Assembly: GCA_937891975.1 (NCBI GenBank)
Contig: CALAUA010000022.1
Coordinates: 1 to 64,000 of the forward strand
DNA: 64,000 bases
Direction of reading: 5' to 3'
Source: an uncultured Bacteroidales bacterium
GTDB lineage: Bacteria; Bacteroidota; Bacteroidia; Bacteroidales; Paludibacteraceae
Shown: positions 30,803 to 39,786 of the stretch, piece after piece
How the letters are laid out: the number at the start of each line of letters is the position of its first letter
Numbering within the stretch: the stretch's first letter is position 1
Translations under genes and position numbers: made by a program
Notes under the pieces: generated by a model
What the model was told of the DNA's origin: nothing
Seen by the model: the letters and a program-made list of their open reading frames with translations, nothing else
Database searches by the model: none

Positions 30803-33123
30803 AAACAAAAATTTTTATCATGCTAATGATTTGTATGAGTACCATACCATTAGTAGCAAGTAACAAAATTATCGGCATTATTCAGGATGCAACAGACAAA
30901 TCGGCACTAATAGGTGTAAATATTTGTCTAAAACAAGGTGATCAACAACTTGCGGGGGTGATTACGGATTCACACGGAAAATTTACTTTAGAAATGGCAG
31001 ATGGTGAATACATTTTGGAATGCTCTTATGTTGGTTACGAAGCAATCTTGATGAGTTTAAACATTAGCGAAAGTATTAATTTAGGTACTATCGAAATGCA
31101 CGAGGCTGTTACAGAATTAGGCGAAGTAAAGGTAGAAAGCAACGCTGTTATTCAAAAAGTGGATAGACAAGTGCTTTTGCCGAATAAGGAGCAAGTGGCA
31201 GCCGCTTCCGATGGTGTATCATTATTACAAAATTTACAGATACCACGTATCGTGGTGAATCCTATTGAGAGTTCCGTAAAAACACTCGCAAATGAAGCAG
31301 TACAATTGCGTATCAATGGAATAGAAGCGACTAATGCAGAAGTTATGGCAATTAACCCCAAAGATGTTATACGTATAGAATACCATGATCAACCAAGTGT
31401 TCGCTACAATGGTGCAGCTGCCGTTATTGATTATATTGTGAAGCATCGTGATGCGGGTGGTTCTTTGATGCTTAGTGGTTCTAATGGTGTCACGATGTCA
31501 GGTTGGGGAGAATACTTTTTATCTGGGAAAGCGCACTTTGGAAAGTCCTCTATCCAATTAATCGGGCAATATAAACCTCGAGATCTATATTGGGTACGCA
31601 CCAATTCAGAAACATATAACTTTTCAACGGGAAAAATAGAAAATAACGAGGTCGGAGAACCTACTCGCATGAAATATGATCCAATAAATCTGGGATTGAC
31701 ATATAATTGGACTAATGGCGAAAAAAATATGCTACAAATAACTTTGCGTGACAATATGGTGTTTACTCCCCACGCACATAGTAATCGTGATTCGTATATC
31801 TATCAATCTACTGATACATTTGAAATACATGATCATACAAGTAGTTCTTCAATATCGCCATCATTAGACATTTACTATCAACACAAATTACCTAAACAAC
31901 AATATATCTATTTAGATGTCATAGGGACATATATCAATAGTAGTAATGACCGTCGCTTTCAACAAATACCTATAGCAGGCACTTTGGGCGATACAACTGA
32001 TGTGATTTCTTCGGCTAAGGGTAGCAAATACTCATTTATTGGAGAAGCCATATATGAAAAATACTGGGAAAATATAATGTTAACGATTGGTGCAAAACAT
32101 AATCAGCAATGGGTTGAAAATAGTTATTTGGGTGATATTGATGAGGTGGTTAATATGCAAACTGCGGAAACATATGCTTTTGCAGAAGTTCAACAACGAT
32201 TAGGTAAGTTTGCCTATGCAGCAGGTATTGGTGCTATGCACACATACATCGAACAAGGGAATCAAAAACAATCGAATTGGATAGCTCGTCCACAATTAAC
32301 TATGAGTGTAGATTGTGGTAAAGGAGTATTCTGGAAATATAAAGGATATATATCTGGTTATCAACCATCTCTATCAGCGATGAGTAACATTGCCCAACAA
32401 ATAGATAAATACCAGATTCGTGTGGGTAATCCAAACCTGAAGCCAGTAATGTTTGTTGCTAATCAAATGCAACTGACATGGCAGTCAAAGCATGTAAATT
32501 TGAATATTTGGACAAACTATTCGTATGATCATAAACCAATTATGGATGAAACTTACGAACAAATCATTGATGGTAGAGCAATGGCAGTACGTTCCTATGA
32601 TAATCAGCGTGGTTTTCATCGTTTGCAAATATCTCCGAGTATTCAAGTGCGACTACTTGATAATAAATTAAATTTTACAGTTGCACCTTTTATGAATTAT
32701 TTTGTTTCTTTGGGCAATAACTATACACATACCCACTTTAATCCAGGTGTTCGTGCAAGTGTTGTGGGGATGTACAAAGGTTGGCAATTTAGCGCAGATA
32801 TTACAACGCGTAATAATAATCTATGGGGTGAGACATTAGAGTATGGTGAGTTTTATCACACAATAGGTATTGGTTATAATGAAGAAAAGTGGGGATTTCG
32901 TGCAATGATGCTATATCCATTTTCAACTAAAGGATATAGTCGAGATACAAAAGATTTATCAAATCTGGCTCCTAACACACAATATGCTGTAATGAAAGAT
33001 TTTCACCAGACATTAGTTCTAAACTTTCATATGAATCTTGATTTTGGTACAAAACGCGGAGATAAAGAAAAACGAATAAACAATGAAGATAAAGACAATG
33101 GTATATTAAGCGGTGCAAAATAA
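30799..33123 (+). CDS. Outer-membrane beta-barrel protein with carboxypeptidase-like N-domain
   Basis: 774 residues. After a signal peptide (about 1-21) comes a carboxypeptidase-regulatory-like domain (about 22-105: IIGIIQDATDKSALIGVNIC, VITDSHGKFTLEM, LECSYVGYE). A plug-like region follows (about 115-215, with LRINGIEATNAEVMAINPKD and IRIEYHDQPSVRY), then a beta-barrel to the end with a Gly/aromatic pattern. It resembles the outer-membrane beta-barrel family related to TonB-dependent receptors. No clear TonB box is seen and the plug is short. The last 18 residues are charged. It is controlled by its own promoter and is divergent from a TPR/HTH regulator, so it is probably an inducible surface protein. 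The ligand is unknown. Confidence 0.8.
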   Translation: MKTKIFIMLMICMSTIPLVASNKIIGIIQDATDKSALIGVNICLKQGDQQLAGVITDSHGKFTLEMADGEYILECSYVGYEAILMSLNISESINLGTIEMHEAVTELGEVKVESNAVIQKVDRQVLLPNKEQVAAASDGVSLLQNLQIPRIVVNPIESSVKTLANEAVQLRINGIEATNAEVMAINPKDVIRIEYHDQPSVRYNGAAAVIDYIVKHRDAGGSLMLSGSNGVTMSGWGEYFLSGKAHFGKSSIQLIGQYKPRDLYWVRTNSETYNFSTGKIENNEVGEPTRMKYDPINLGLTYNWTNGEKNMLQITLRDNMVFTPHAHSNRDSYIYQSTDTFEIHDHTSSSSISPSLDIYYQHKLPKQQYIYLDVIGTYINSSNDRRFQQIPIAGTLGDTTDVISSAKGSKYSFIGEAIYEKYWENIMLTIGAKHNQQWVENSYLGDIDEVVNMQTAETYAFAEVQQRLGKFAYAAGIGAMHTYIEQGNQKQSNWIARPQLTMSVDCGKGVFWKYKGYISGYQPSLSAMSNIAQQIDKYQIRVGNPNLKPVMFVANQMQLTWQSKHVNLNIWTNYSYDHKPIMDETYEQIIDGRAMAVRSYDNQRGFHRLQISPSIQVRLLDNKLNFTVAPFMNYFVSLGNNYTHTHFNPGVRASVVGMYKGWQFSADITTRNNNLWGETLEYGEFYHTIGIGYNEEKWGFRAMMLYPFSTKGYSRDTKDLSNLAPNTQYAVMKDFHQTLVLNFHMNLDFGTKRGDKEKRINNEDKDNGILSGAK

Positions 33124-33162
33124 TCAGGAGAATTTTTTATCAGATGTAAATAGCAGACTATA

Positions 33163-33196
33163 TAAAGAGAGTTGCTGGTTTCAGCAGCTCTCTTTT
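33163..33196 (+). terminator. Terminator of the barrel gene
   Basis: AAAGAGAG-T-TGCTG (33164-33177) pairs with CAGCA-G-CTCTCTTT (33182-33195), followed by a short T run. Confidence 0.8.
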
Positions 33197-33564
33197 GCAA
33201 ATTCTATCGTTAAAATCTTAATAAAAAGCACTTTTTGATGGTTGGGAGTTCTTAGGGTGTTCCTTGGTTCATCTTTGGTTCTTCCTTGGTCTTTAACCCG
33301 AGGGGGATTGGGTAGGTGCAAGGGAAGGGAAATCTTAATAAAAGTGCTTTTTTTGGAAAAAGCACCCGCATGAAATGCGGGAATGATAGACAAAGAATGC
33401 ATCTGTGAAAGCAGATGTTGCGCACGAAGAGCGCAGTATGGTTTGGGCAGACGAAACATGCTTAAACACGCAAACGGAGTGAGCGAACAAAGGATTTTCT
33501 CCCCCCACGCGTAAGCGGCCCTTGAAAAAACTATACAAGGGAATCACAAAAAACACCCTAAATA
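33197..33564. other. Repeat-rich gene-free stretch
   Basis: No gene seen. It holds a partial direct repeat (AATCTTAATAAAA at 33214 and 33331), 11-bp iterations GTTCATCTTTG/GTTCTTCCTTG (33259-33288), two small hairpins (GTGCTTTTT/AAAAAGCAC at 33344-33365; CCCGCA/TGCGGG at 33365-33381) and a copy of the ACGGAGTGAGCGAAC repeat (33431-33518). Confidence 0.6.
33431..33518. repeat. Dispersed repeat copy B (ACGGAGTGAGCGAAC family)
   Basis: GCGCAGTATGG, ACGAAACATGCT, CACGCAAACGGAGTGAGCG and TCTCCCCCCACGCG occur in the same order as in 22052-22159. Confidence 0.75.
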
Positions 33565-33594
33565 ATAACACGCGCATGTGCATGCGCGTGTTAT
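33565..33594 (-). terminator. Perfect 14-bp stem palindrome after nqrF
   Basis: ATAACACGCGCATG (33565-33578) pairs with CATGCGCGTGTTAT (33581-33594) around a 2-nt loop, 57 bp after the nqrF stop. It probably ends the nqr transcript or protects its 3' end. The T run on the minus side is weak. Confidence 0.6.
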
Positions 33595-33650
33595 CCTAAT
33601 ATTCCTCGAAAAATCTGTTGATTAAAGAGGACTCAAGGTGGTCCATTTGA

Positions 33651-34922
33651 TTAACCACCAAAGTTATCGAACATGATCATGTCGTCTTCTACACCCAGTG
33701 AGTGGAGCAAGTCAAGCACTGTCTTTGCCATCATAGGAGGGCCGCAGAGGTAGTACTCGATGTCTTCTGGAGCGTCGTGTTGCTTCAGATAGGTGTCGCC
33801 CAAGACTGGAGCAATGAAGCCAGCGGTATATTTAACACCCAAAGCGTCTGCCTTAGGATCTGGACGATCCAACGCCAAGTGGAAATGGAAGTTAGGATAC
33901 TCCTTCTCCAATGCCAAGAAGTCCTCCATGAAGAATACCTCATCAATAGCACGTGCACCATAGAAATAGTGCATCTCGCGGTCGCGAGTGTGCAAGGTCT
34001 TCAACATGTGCATGATCTGTGCACGCAATGGAGCCATACCAGCACCACCACCTACCCAAATCATCTCGCGCTTGCTATCGAAGATTGGGTGGAAGTCACC
34101 ATAAGGACCTGACATAGTCACCTTATCACCTGGTTTGAGGTTGAAGATATAAGTAGATGCGATACCACATGGTACATCCATGAAGCCAGGACCTTGCTCT
34201 TTTGGTTTGAATGGAGGAGTAGCGATACGCACAGTCAAGGTGATGATATCACCCTCGTCTGGGTAGTTGGCCATAGAGTATGCGCGCACAGTAGCCTCAG
34301 TATTCTTTTGCTTCAAGCCAAAGAGTCCGAACTTCTCCCATGCTGGGACATACAAGTCACCAATCAACTCGCGGTCGAAATTGTTGTAATCGATATCGTA
34401 CTCAGGGATGAGGATTTGTGCATACGAACCAGGCACGAAGTCCATGTGCTCGCCTGGAGGCAATTGCACTTTGAACTCCTTGATGAAAGTAGCCACGTTG
34501 CGGTTGCTGATAACGGTGCACTCCCATTCCTTAACACCGAGCACAGACTCGTCTAACTTGAGTTGCATATCGCCTTTCACTTTCACTTGGCAACCAAGAC
34601 GCCAGTGGTCTTTTTGTTGTTTGCGGGTGAAGTGAACCGTCTCAGTAGGGAGGATCTCGCCACCACCTTCGAGCACTTGGCACTTACATTGACCGCAAGA
34701 ACCTTTACCACCACAAGCAGATGGCAAGTGTACGCCTGCTTCGCCCATAGCGCCAAGCAATGTGCCACCTGCAGGGATATGATATTCCTTATCACCGTTG
34801 ATAACCACTTTTACGTCGCCCGAAGGAACGAGGTATTTCTTAGCTACCAAGAGAATCACTACTAACAGGAGAATCACAGCAAGGAAAACTCCTACAGAAT
34901 ATAAAATTGCTAACATATTCAT
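33651..34922 (-). CDS. nqrF: Na+-NQR subunit F (NADH-oxidising flavoprotein)
   Basis: 423 residues. One N-terminal membrane helix (about 8-27) is followed by a 2Fe-2S ferredoxin domain with the Cys set SACGGKGSCGQCKC near residues 69-80 and a fourth Cys in LGCQV. Then comes an FAD/NADH reductase domain with RAYSMANYP (FAD), WVGGGAGMAPLR (NADH) and YLCGPPMM near the C-terminus. It takes electrons from NADH and passes them through FAD and 2Fe-2S to the membrane subunits. AGGAGG lies upstream of the start. Last gene of the nqrABCDEF operon. Confidence 0.97.
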   Translation of the reverse strand: MNMLAILYSVGVFLAVILLLVVILLVAKKYLVPSGDVKVVINGDKEYHIPAGGTLLGAMGEAGVHLPSACGGKGSCGQCKCQVLEGGGEILPTETVHFTRKQQKDHWRLGCQVKVKGDMQLKLDESVLGVKEWECTVISNRNVATFIKEFKVQLPPGEHMDFVPGSYAQILIPEYDIDYNNFDRELIGDLYVPAWEKFGLFGLKQKNTEATVRAYSMANYPDEGDIITLTVRIATPPFKPKEQGPGFMDVPCGIASTYIFNLKPGDKVTMSGPYGDFHPIFDSKREMIWVGGGAGMAPLRAQIMHMLKTLHTRDREMHYFYGARAIDEVFFMEDFLALEKEYPNFHFHLALDRPDPKADALGVKYTAGFIAPVLGDTYLKQHDAPEDIEYYLCGPPMMAKTVLDLLHSLGVEDDMIMFDNFGG

Positions 34923-34937
34923 ACTTCTTTCCTCCTA

Positions 34938-35546
34938 TTAAATGTTAAGACCACTAAAACACATAAATGCCATAGCCATCAGACCTACTACGATGAAGGT
35001 GATACCCAAGCCTTGCAAAGGACGAGGCACGTCGTTGTACTCCATTTTCTCGCGAATACCAGCAAGGCATACAATAGCGAGCAACCATCCGATACCAGAA
35101 CCCAACGCATAAGCAAAAGCATCACCAAGGTTAGCAATCGCTTTTACGTTCTCTGGCTCGAGCAAGATACGTTGTTGCATAAAGAGCGAACCACCCATGA
35201 TGGCGCAGTTTACAGCAATCAGAGGCAAGAAAATACCCAATGAAGCATACAATGATGGAGAGAAACGCTCAACCACCATCTCCACGAGTTGCACCATCGC
35301 TGCAATCACCGCAATAAAGAGGATGAAGGACAAGTAACCCAAGCCCAGAGGGTCGAGCACATGCACTTGCAACAAGTAGTTTACAGGCAAGGTGATCGCC
35401 AATACGAAGATGACTGCTACGCCCAAGCCAGCACTTGTTTTTACATTCTTGGACACAGCCAAGTATGAACACATACCCAAGAAGTATGCGAAAATCATGT
35501 TGTCAGCAAAAATGCTGCGAACAAATAAACTAATAGCGTGTTCCAT
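34938..35546 (-). CDS. nqrE: Na+-NQR subunit E
   Basis: 202 residues, six membrane helices, with the conserved start MEHAISLFVRSIFADNMIF and the paired motif NCAIMGGSLFMQ near residue 113. NqrE and NqrD are homologous inner-membrane subunits with inverted topology that hold an iron centre between them. It lies 16 bp from nqrF and 1 bp after nqrD. Confidence 0.97.
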   Translation of the reverse strand: MEHAISLFVRSIFADNMIFAYFLGMCSYLAVSKNVKTSAGLGVAVIFVLAITLPVNYLLQVHVLDPLGLGYLSFILFIAVIAAMVQLVEMVVERFSPSLYASLGIFLPLIAVNCAIMGGSLFMQQRILLEPENVKAIANLGDAFAYALGSGIGWLLAIVCLAGIREKMEYNDVPRPLQGLGITFIVVGLMAMAFMCFSGLNI

Positions 35547-35547
35547 A

Positions 35548-36177
35548 TTACTTCAACTCTTTATTGTAGCCACGATGAGCCCAGATTATACATGCTACGA
35601 GAATCAGCGCCATCGCTGGCATCATCATCATACCGCAGTTTTCATAGAAACCTCCATTAGCCACATACCAACTCTCTGGTATGATACGGAAACCAAGCAA
35701 AGTGCCAGCTCCCAGCAACTCACGGAAGAATGCTACAATCACAAGGATGATAGCATAACCGAAACCGTTGCCCAGACCATCGAGGAAAGAATCCCACACT
35801 TTGTTGGTCATAGCAAACGCCTCAAGACGTCCCATGAGAATACAGTTTGTAATAATCAAACCGATATATACACTCAGCTGCATTGCTACATCATAAGCAA
35901 AAGCCTTCAGCACCTCACTTACGAGAGTTACCAACGCTGCTACTACCACCAATTGGATGATAATACGGATTCGCATTGGGATAGTGTTGCGAATGAGTGA
36001 TACAATTACGTTCGCCATAGCCACGATGATAGTAACGGCAATACCCATTACCAACGCTGGCTTCAGTTGCACGGTCACAGCCAATGCAGAACAGATACCC
36101 AACACTTGAACAACCACTGGGTTATTAATGTTCAGAGGGCCAAACAACACCTCTTTTGTTTTTTGAGATAATGCCAT
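35548..36177 (-). CDS. nqrD: Na+-NQR subunit D
   Basis: 209 residues and about six membrane helices, with GPLNINNPVVVQVLGICSAL at the start and IITNCILMGRLEAFA near residue 111, the counterpart of the NqrE motif. Integral membrane subunit of the sodium pump. The gap to nqrC is 3 bp. Confidence 0.97.
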   Translation of the reverse strand: MALSQKTKEVLFGPLNINNPVVVQVLGICSALAVTVQLKPALVMGIAVTIIVAMANVIVSLIRNTIPMRIRIIIQLVVVAALVTLVSEVLKAFAYDVAMQLSVYIGLIITNCILMGRLEAFAMTNKVWDSFLDGLGNGFGYAIILVIVAFFRELLGAGTLLGFRIIPESWYVANGGFYENCGMMMMPAMALILVACIIWAHRGYNKELK

Positions 36178-36180
36178 AAC

Positions 36181-37032
36181 TTATTCCTCCGTATTTAAGT
36201 TCGCTTCGCTCACGTTAGTTGGTGCTTCGCACGTTGTTGGCTCGCTGTCGCTCGCGTTACATGGTGCTTCGCACGAAGGTTGGTTCGCTTCGCTCACGTT
36301 ATTCAAGAATTCTGCATACTCGGCGAGGTTGGTAGCAATCATGGTGCTAACGCCGTCGCATGTGATAGTTGCACCAGAGAGGGCATCTACTTGCTCTTGA
36401 CCATCAGCCACTTTGCCTGCTTTCAACACAGCCACTGAAACTACTTCGCCAGCAGCATTACGGATATGCTTGCCAGGGAACTGACTGCGGAATTTCTCTG
36501 TTACGATCTCAGCGCCCAAACCAGGAGTCTCAGACTCATGGTTGAAGTTGATACCGTAGATAGTGTTCTTATCAGCATCCAAAGCCAAATAGCCACCGAT
36601 ACCGCCCCAAAGACCAGCACCGTGGAGTTTGAGTACATACTTGGTATTACCCTCGATGTTAGCCACGAATACAGGAGCACCGTTCACATCGATTGTATCG
36701 TTTACCAATGAGAGATACAATGCAGCAGGGTCGGTGTTGTCGTAGTTTTGGTTGAGGGCTACGAGGATTTGCTTTTGTTGGTCGAGCAAGCGGTTAGCCT
36801 CTTGGCGAGGGCTGAGCACTTGGCTTACCAAAGCGAGCATCACAGCTACGATAACTACGATGATAGTAGCATAGATAATGGTGTATGCGTTGCTGTTGGT
36901 ATCCAGACCTTTTTTCTTCTCTTCTACAAAGACGCCAGATTGCTTGCATTGTGGGCAAACCTCAGGTGCCTTATCGCCGTTGTGAACATAGCCACAAACG
37001 GAACATACAAATTTCTTCTGTGCCATATTCAT
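36181..37032 (-). CDS. nqrC: Na+-NQR subunit C fused to an N-terminal rubredoxin-like domain
   Basis: 283 residues. Residues 50-240 are ordinary NqrC: a membrane helix (about 50-72), a periplasmic FMN-binding domain with GLWGGIGGYLAL, ESETPGLGAEI and SGATITCDG (the Thr in SGATIT carries covalent FMN). Before this lie about 40 extra residues with CSVCGY (Cys 10, 13) and CPQC (Cys 26, 29), matching the rubredoxin-like metal site of rubrerythrins. This domain would be cytoplasmic. The C-terminus (about 243-283) is a low-complexity tail of two and a half 14-residue repeats (NVSEANQPSCEAPC) coded by a 42-bp repeat. Its start overlaps the nqrB stop (TAATG). The extra domain is unusual; its electron-transfer role is inferred. 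Confidence 0.93.
   Translation of the reverse strand: MNMAQKKFVCSVCGYVHNGDKAPEVCPQCKQSGVFVEEKKKGLDTNSNAYTIIYATIIVVIVAVMLALVSQVLSPRQEANRLLDQQKQILVALNQNYDNTDPAALYLSLVNDTIDVNGAPVFVANIEGNTKYVLKLHGAGLWGGIGGYLALDADKNTIYGINFNHESETPGLGAEIVTEKFRSQFPGKHIRNAAGEVVSVAVLKAGKVADGQEQVDALSGATITCDGVSTMIATNLAEYAEFLNNVSEANQPSCEAPCNASDSEPTTCEAPTNVSEANLNTEE
36185..36305. repeat. 42-bp repeat coding the NqrC C-terminal tail
   Basis: About two and a half units built from the words TTCGCTTCGCTCACGTTA and GGTGCTTCGCACG. The same words appear in the intergenic ACGGAGTGAGCGAAC repeats. Confidence 0.8.
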
Positions 37033-38240
37033 TAAATTTTAGCGCGTTTCATACGTTTCTTAATATTCACTTGCACTACGCACCAGTCGATGAGTGGAGC
37101 AAAAGCGTTCATGAGGAGGATAGCGAGCATCATACCCTCTGGATAACCAGGGTTGAGTACGCGAATCACTACAGCCATGAAACCAATCAATGCACCATAA
37201 ATCCACTTACCGCACTCAGTACGAGCAGAGGTAACAGGGTCAGTAGCCATGAAGACAGCACCGAACATGAAACCACCCGTAACGAGGTGCATGTACCATG
37301 GGTAGTTAGCCGCAGCAGTCTCTGCACCAAACTCATTGAAGAGCCAAGCGGTGAGTGCACCACCAGCGAAGATGCTAAGCATAGTCTTCCAGCTGGCTAC
37401 GCCAGTCACGATGAGCAATGCAGCACCAAGCAAGATAGCCCAACCGCAAGTCTCACCAATAGAACCTGGGATAAGACCGTTGAAGGCAGTCCAGAAGTCC
37501 ACTGGCATGAGGTTTGCTTCGGTAGAGGTAGCGAGTTGGGTGAGTGGGGTAGCACCAGAGAAACCGTCCACGAGGGTTTGTCCGTTGTCCCAGCCCCAAG
37601 TACCCTCGGTACGAACGAAGCACTTGTCACCAGTCATGTGGGTAGGATAAGCAAAGAAGAGGAACGCGCGCGCGATAAGAGCGACGTTGAAGATGTTGTA
37701 ACCTGTACCGCCGAATACCTCTTTTGCAAAGATTACCGCAAAAGCAGTAGCCACAGCCACCATCCAGAGAGGAGTGTTGATTGGCACGATAAGAGGAATA
37801 ATCATACCTGATACGAGGAAACCTTCTTGGATTTCTTCTTTCTTCCATTGTGCTACGGTGAACTCGATACCGAGACCTACACCATAGCTAACGATGATAT
37901 ATGGCAACACAGCCAACGCACCAAAGCCAAAGCTCTTCCAGAACAATGCCCAAGTCATAGCACCACGCACGAGTTCGCCAGTAGCGAGGAAGTGTTGGTA
38001 ACCTACGTTGAACATACCGAAGAGCAGTGCTGGAACGAGTGCCATTACCACGAGGATCATGGTTCGCTTGCTATCCGAACCATCGTGGATCTGCGAACCT
38101 ACGCGCTTAGCGGTGGTGTTTGGGGTGAAAAGGAAAGTCTCGAAACCGTCAAACAACGAGTGCAGCGCGGACAACTTGCCACCCTCTTCGAAATGAGGGC
38201 GAAGTTTCTCTACTATGTTATGTAATTTCTTTAGCATCAC
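37032..38240 (-). CDS. nqrB: Na+-NQR subunit B
   Basis: 402 residues and about ten membrane helices. GFSGATPLTQ near residue 225 holds the Thr that binds FMN covalently. NqrB carries riboflavin and FMN and forms part of the ubiquinone/menaquinone site and the sodium channel. The start overlaps the nqrA stop by 4 bp. Confidence 0.97.
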   Translation of the reverse strand: MMLKKLHNIVEKLRPHFEEGGKLSALHSLFDGFETFLFTPNTTAKRVGSQIHDGSDSKRTMILVVMALVPALLFGMFNVGYQHFLATGELVRGAMTWALFWKSFGFGALAVLPYIIVSYGVGLGIEFTVAQWKKEEIQEGFLVSGMIIPLIVPINTPLWMVAVATAFAVIFAKEVFGGTGYNIFNVALIARAFLFFAYPTHMTGDKCFVRTEGTWGWDNGQTLVDGFSGATPLTQLATSTEANLMPVDFWTAFNGLIPGSIGETCGWAILLGAALLIVTGVASWKTMLSIFAGGALTAWLFNEFGAETAAANYPWYMHLVTGGFMFGAVFMATDPVTSARTECGKWIYGALIGFMAVVIRVLNPGYPEGMMLAILLMNAFAPLIDWCVVQVNIKKRMKRAKI

Positions 38241-39589
38241 TCAATCTCCTTTTTTAAGTTATCCAATGCGGCACGAACGATAGCTTGCAATGGCATCTTA
38301 CTTGTACATACGTACTCGCAGAGCGCAAAGTCCTCTGGTGCTACTTCGTATGCACCCAATTGCTCCATGCTGTCGAGGTTGCCAGCAATCATTGCCTTAA
38401 TCAAATACTCAGGATAGATATCCATTGGGAATACCTTGTCGTACTCACCGCTCACGATGATAGCACGGCGACCACCTTTGAGGCGAGCGTCCCAGTTGTA
38501 TTTCTTCTTGCCGAAGAGCCACTCGGTCACGCAGTTGTTCACCATCTTAGCAGGGTCGGTCTTGCCTGCATTGAAGCTATTGAAGCGAGGCATAATCCAT
38601 CCCATGAACTCGTGGGTCTCGTCACCCTCAGCGAGTACGGTGTATTGGTTGTCGTAGATGCTAACCATTTCATCAGCGCATACTTGGTGGCCAGAGAGCA
38701 CGTTGCCTGCTACGAGGCGAGCGTTGCAGCCCTTGTAGATGTTGCTGGTGAAGATGGCACTGAGTGGCATGCCTGGCAATACGTTGTAGTATTGTGCACC
38801 GCTGGCGAGAGGGCCTGTGAGCGCCACTTTCTTTTGCATGTCCACGATACCTTTAGTAAAGAGGCGACCGATGAGCGCGAGGTCTTGGATGTTGATGGTC
38901 CAAACGGTCTCGCCCTTAGCGATAGGAGCCACGTGGTTGATTTGTACACCTACGTTGCCTGCAGGGTGAGGACCTTTAACCTCGTATTTCTCGCAGTTGG
39001 TCAAGCCACGGAAAACAGGTGCGCTTGCGCAACATTTAATACCTACGTACACAGGTGCGATAGTAGCGAGTGCATTTACCGCAGCTTGCAGCACTGCACC
39101 TTGTCCATTGAGCACCCACTCGTAGTTTGGTGCTACGGGAGCGGTGTCGAAGGTAGAGATGAAGATGGTCTTAGGTTGCTTGCTTGGGAGAGCGATGCAA
39201 TCGTAAGGACGTTGCTTAATGAGTGCCCAAAGACCTGATTGCAGCAAGAGGGCTTTAGCGTCTTGCTTGAGGTCGAAGGACTCATACTCAATCGTAGCAT
39301 CGGCTTCGATGTCGATGGACATCACCTTGCGGCGCTCGCCACGTACAATGGCTACCACCTTACCGCTAACAGGCGATGTGAAGAGCATCTCAGCAAATGC
39401 CTTGTCGTGGAAGAGGGGAGAACCTGCTTTCACGCTGTCGCCTTCGCGGACCATGAGTTTTGGGGTCACGCTAGCGAAATGGTCTGGGACGATGTGGAAG
39501 ATAGCAGGACGATTCACACTACCAAGTGTGAGGGCTGCTGCTCCATCAAATGGAATGTCCAAACCACGTTTCAGTTGGATTTTTTGCAT
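38237..39589 (-). CDS. nqrA: Na+-NQR subunit A
   Basis: 450 residues, soluble, without membrane helices, with the conserved N-terminal region KRGLDIPFDGAA and VREGDSVKAGSPLF (a biotinyl/lipoyl-like loop). It is the cytoplasmic, quinone-site-associated subunit of the sodium pump. First gene of the operon. A leader of about 160 nt contains an 11-bp tandem repeat. Promoter at 39755-39786. Confidence 0.96.
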   Translation of the reverse strand: MQKIQLKRGLDIPFDGAAALTLGSVNRPAIFHIVPDHFASVTPKLMVREGDSVKAGSPLFHDKAFAEMLFTSPVSGKVVAIVRGERRKVMSIDIEADATIEYESFDLKQDAKALLLQSGLWALIKQRPYDCIALPSKQPKTIFISTFDTAPVAPNYEWVLNGQGAVLQAAVNALATIAPVYVGIKCCASAPVFRGLTNCEKYEVKGPHPAGNVGVQINHVAPIAKGETVWTINIQDLALIGRLFTKGIVDMQKKVALTGPLASGAQYYNVLPGMPLSAIFTSNIYKGCNARLVAGNVLSGHQVCADEMVSIYDNQYTVLAEGDETHEFMGWIMPRFNSFNAGKTDPAKMVNNCVTEWLFGKKKYNWDARLKGGRRAIIVSGEYDKVFPMDIYPEYLIKAMIAGNLDSMEQLGAYEVAPEDFALCEYVCTSKMPLQAIVRAALDNLKKEIE

Positions 39590-39668
39590 GATGTTAATTG
39601 TTTTTATTGTTTTATTTTATGTCTTTTTTTTAAGATTTTTGTCGCTTGGGGGCTTTTTATCGTTGGCT

Positions 39669-39700
39669 TATCTTCGGGGTATCTTCAGGGTATCTTCGGG
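39669..39700. repeat. 11-bp tandem repeat in the nqrA leader
   Basis: TATCTTCGGGG, TATCTTCAGGG and TATCTTCGGG follow each other in the transcribed leader of the nqr operon. Confidence 0.85.
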
Positions 39701-39754
39701 ATAAATGAAGATGGAAGAAAAAGTGTAGATTCTTAAGAATCCATAAAAAGCGTG

Positions 39755-39786
39755 CAAAATTACTAAAAATTTTTGAGATATACAAA
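39755..39786 (-). promoter_or_regulatory. Promoter of the nqr operon
   Basis: On the minus strand, TTTG (complement of 39783-39786) and TAATTTTG (complement of 39755-39762), spacer 20 bp. It interlocks with the plus-strand promoter at 39772-39802. Confidence 0.82.

Noticed and set aside
36885..39238. Long plus-strand frames (up to 317 codons) opposite nqrB and nqrA
   Set aside because: They are shadows caused by the strong codon bias of the nqr genes; the products are His/Thr-rich with no family features.
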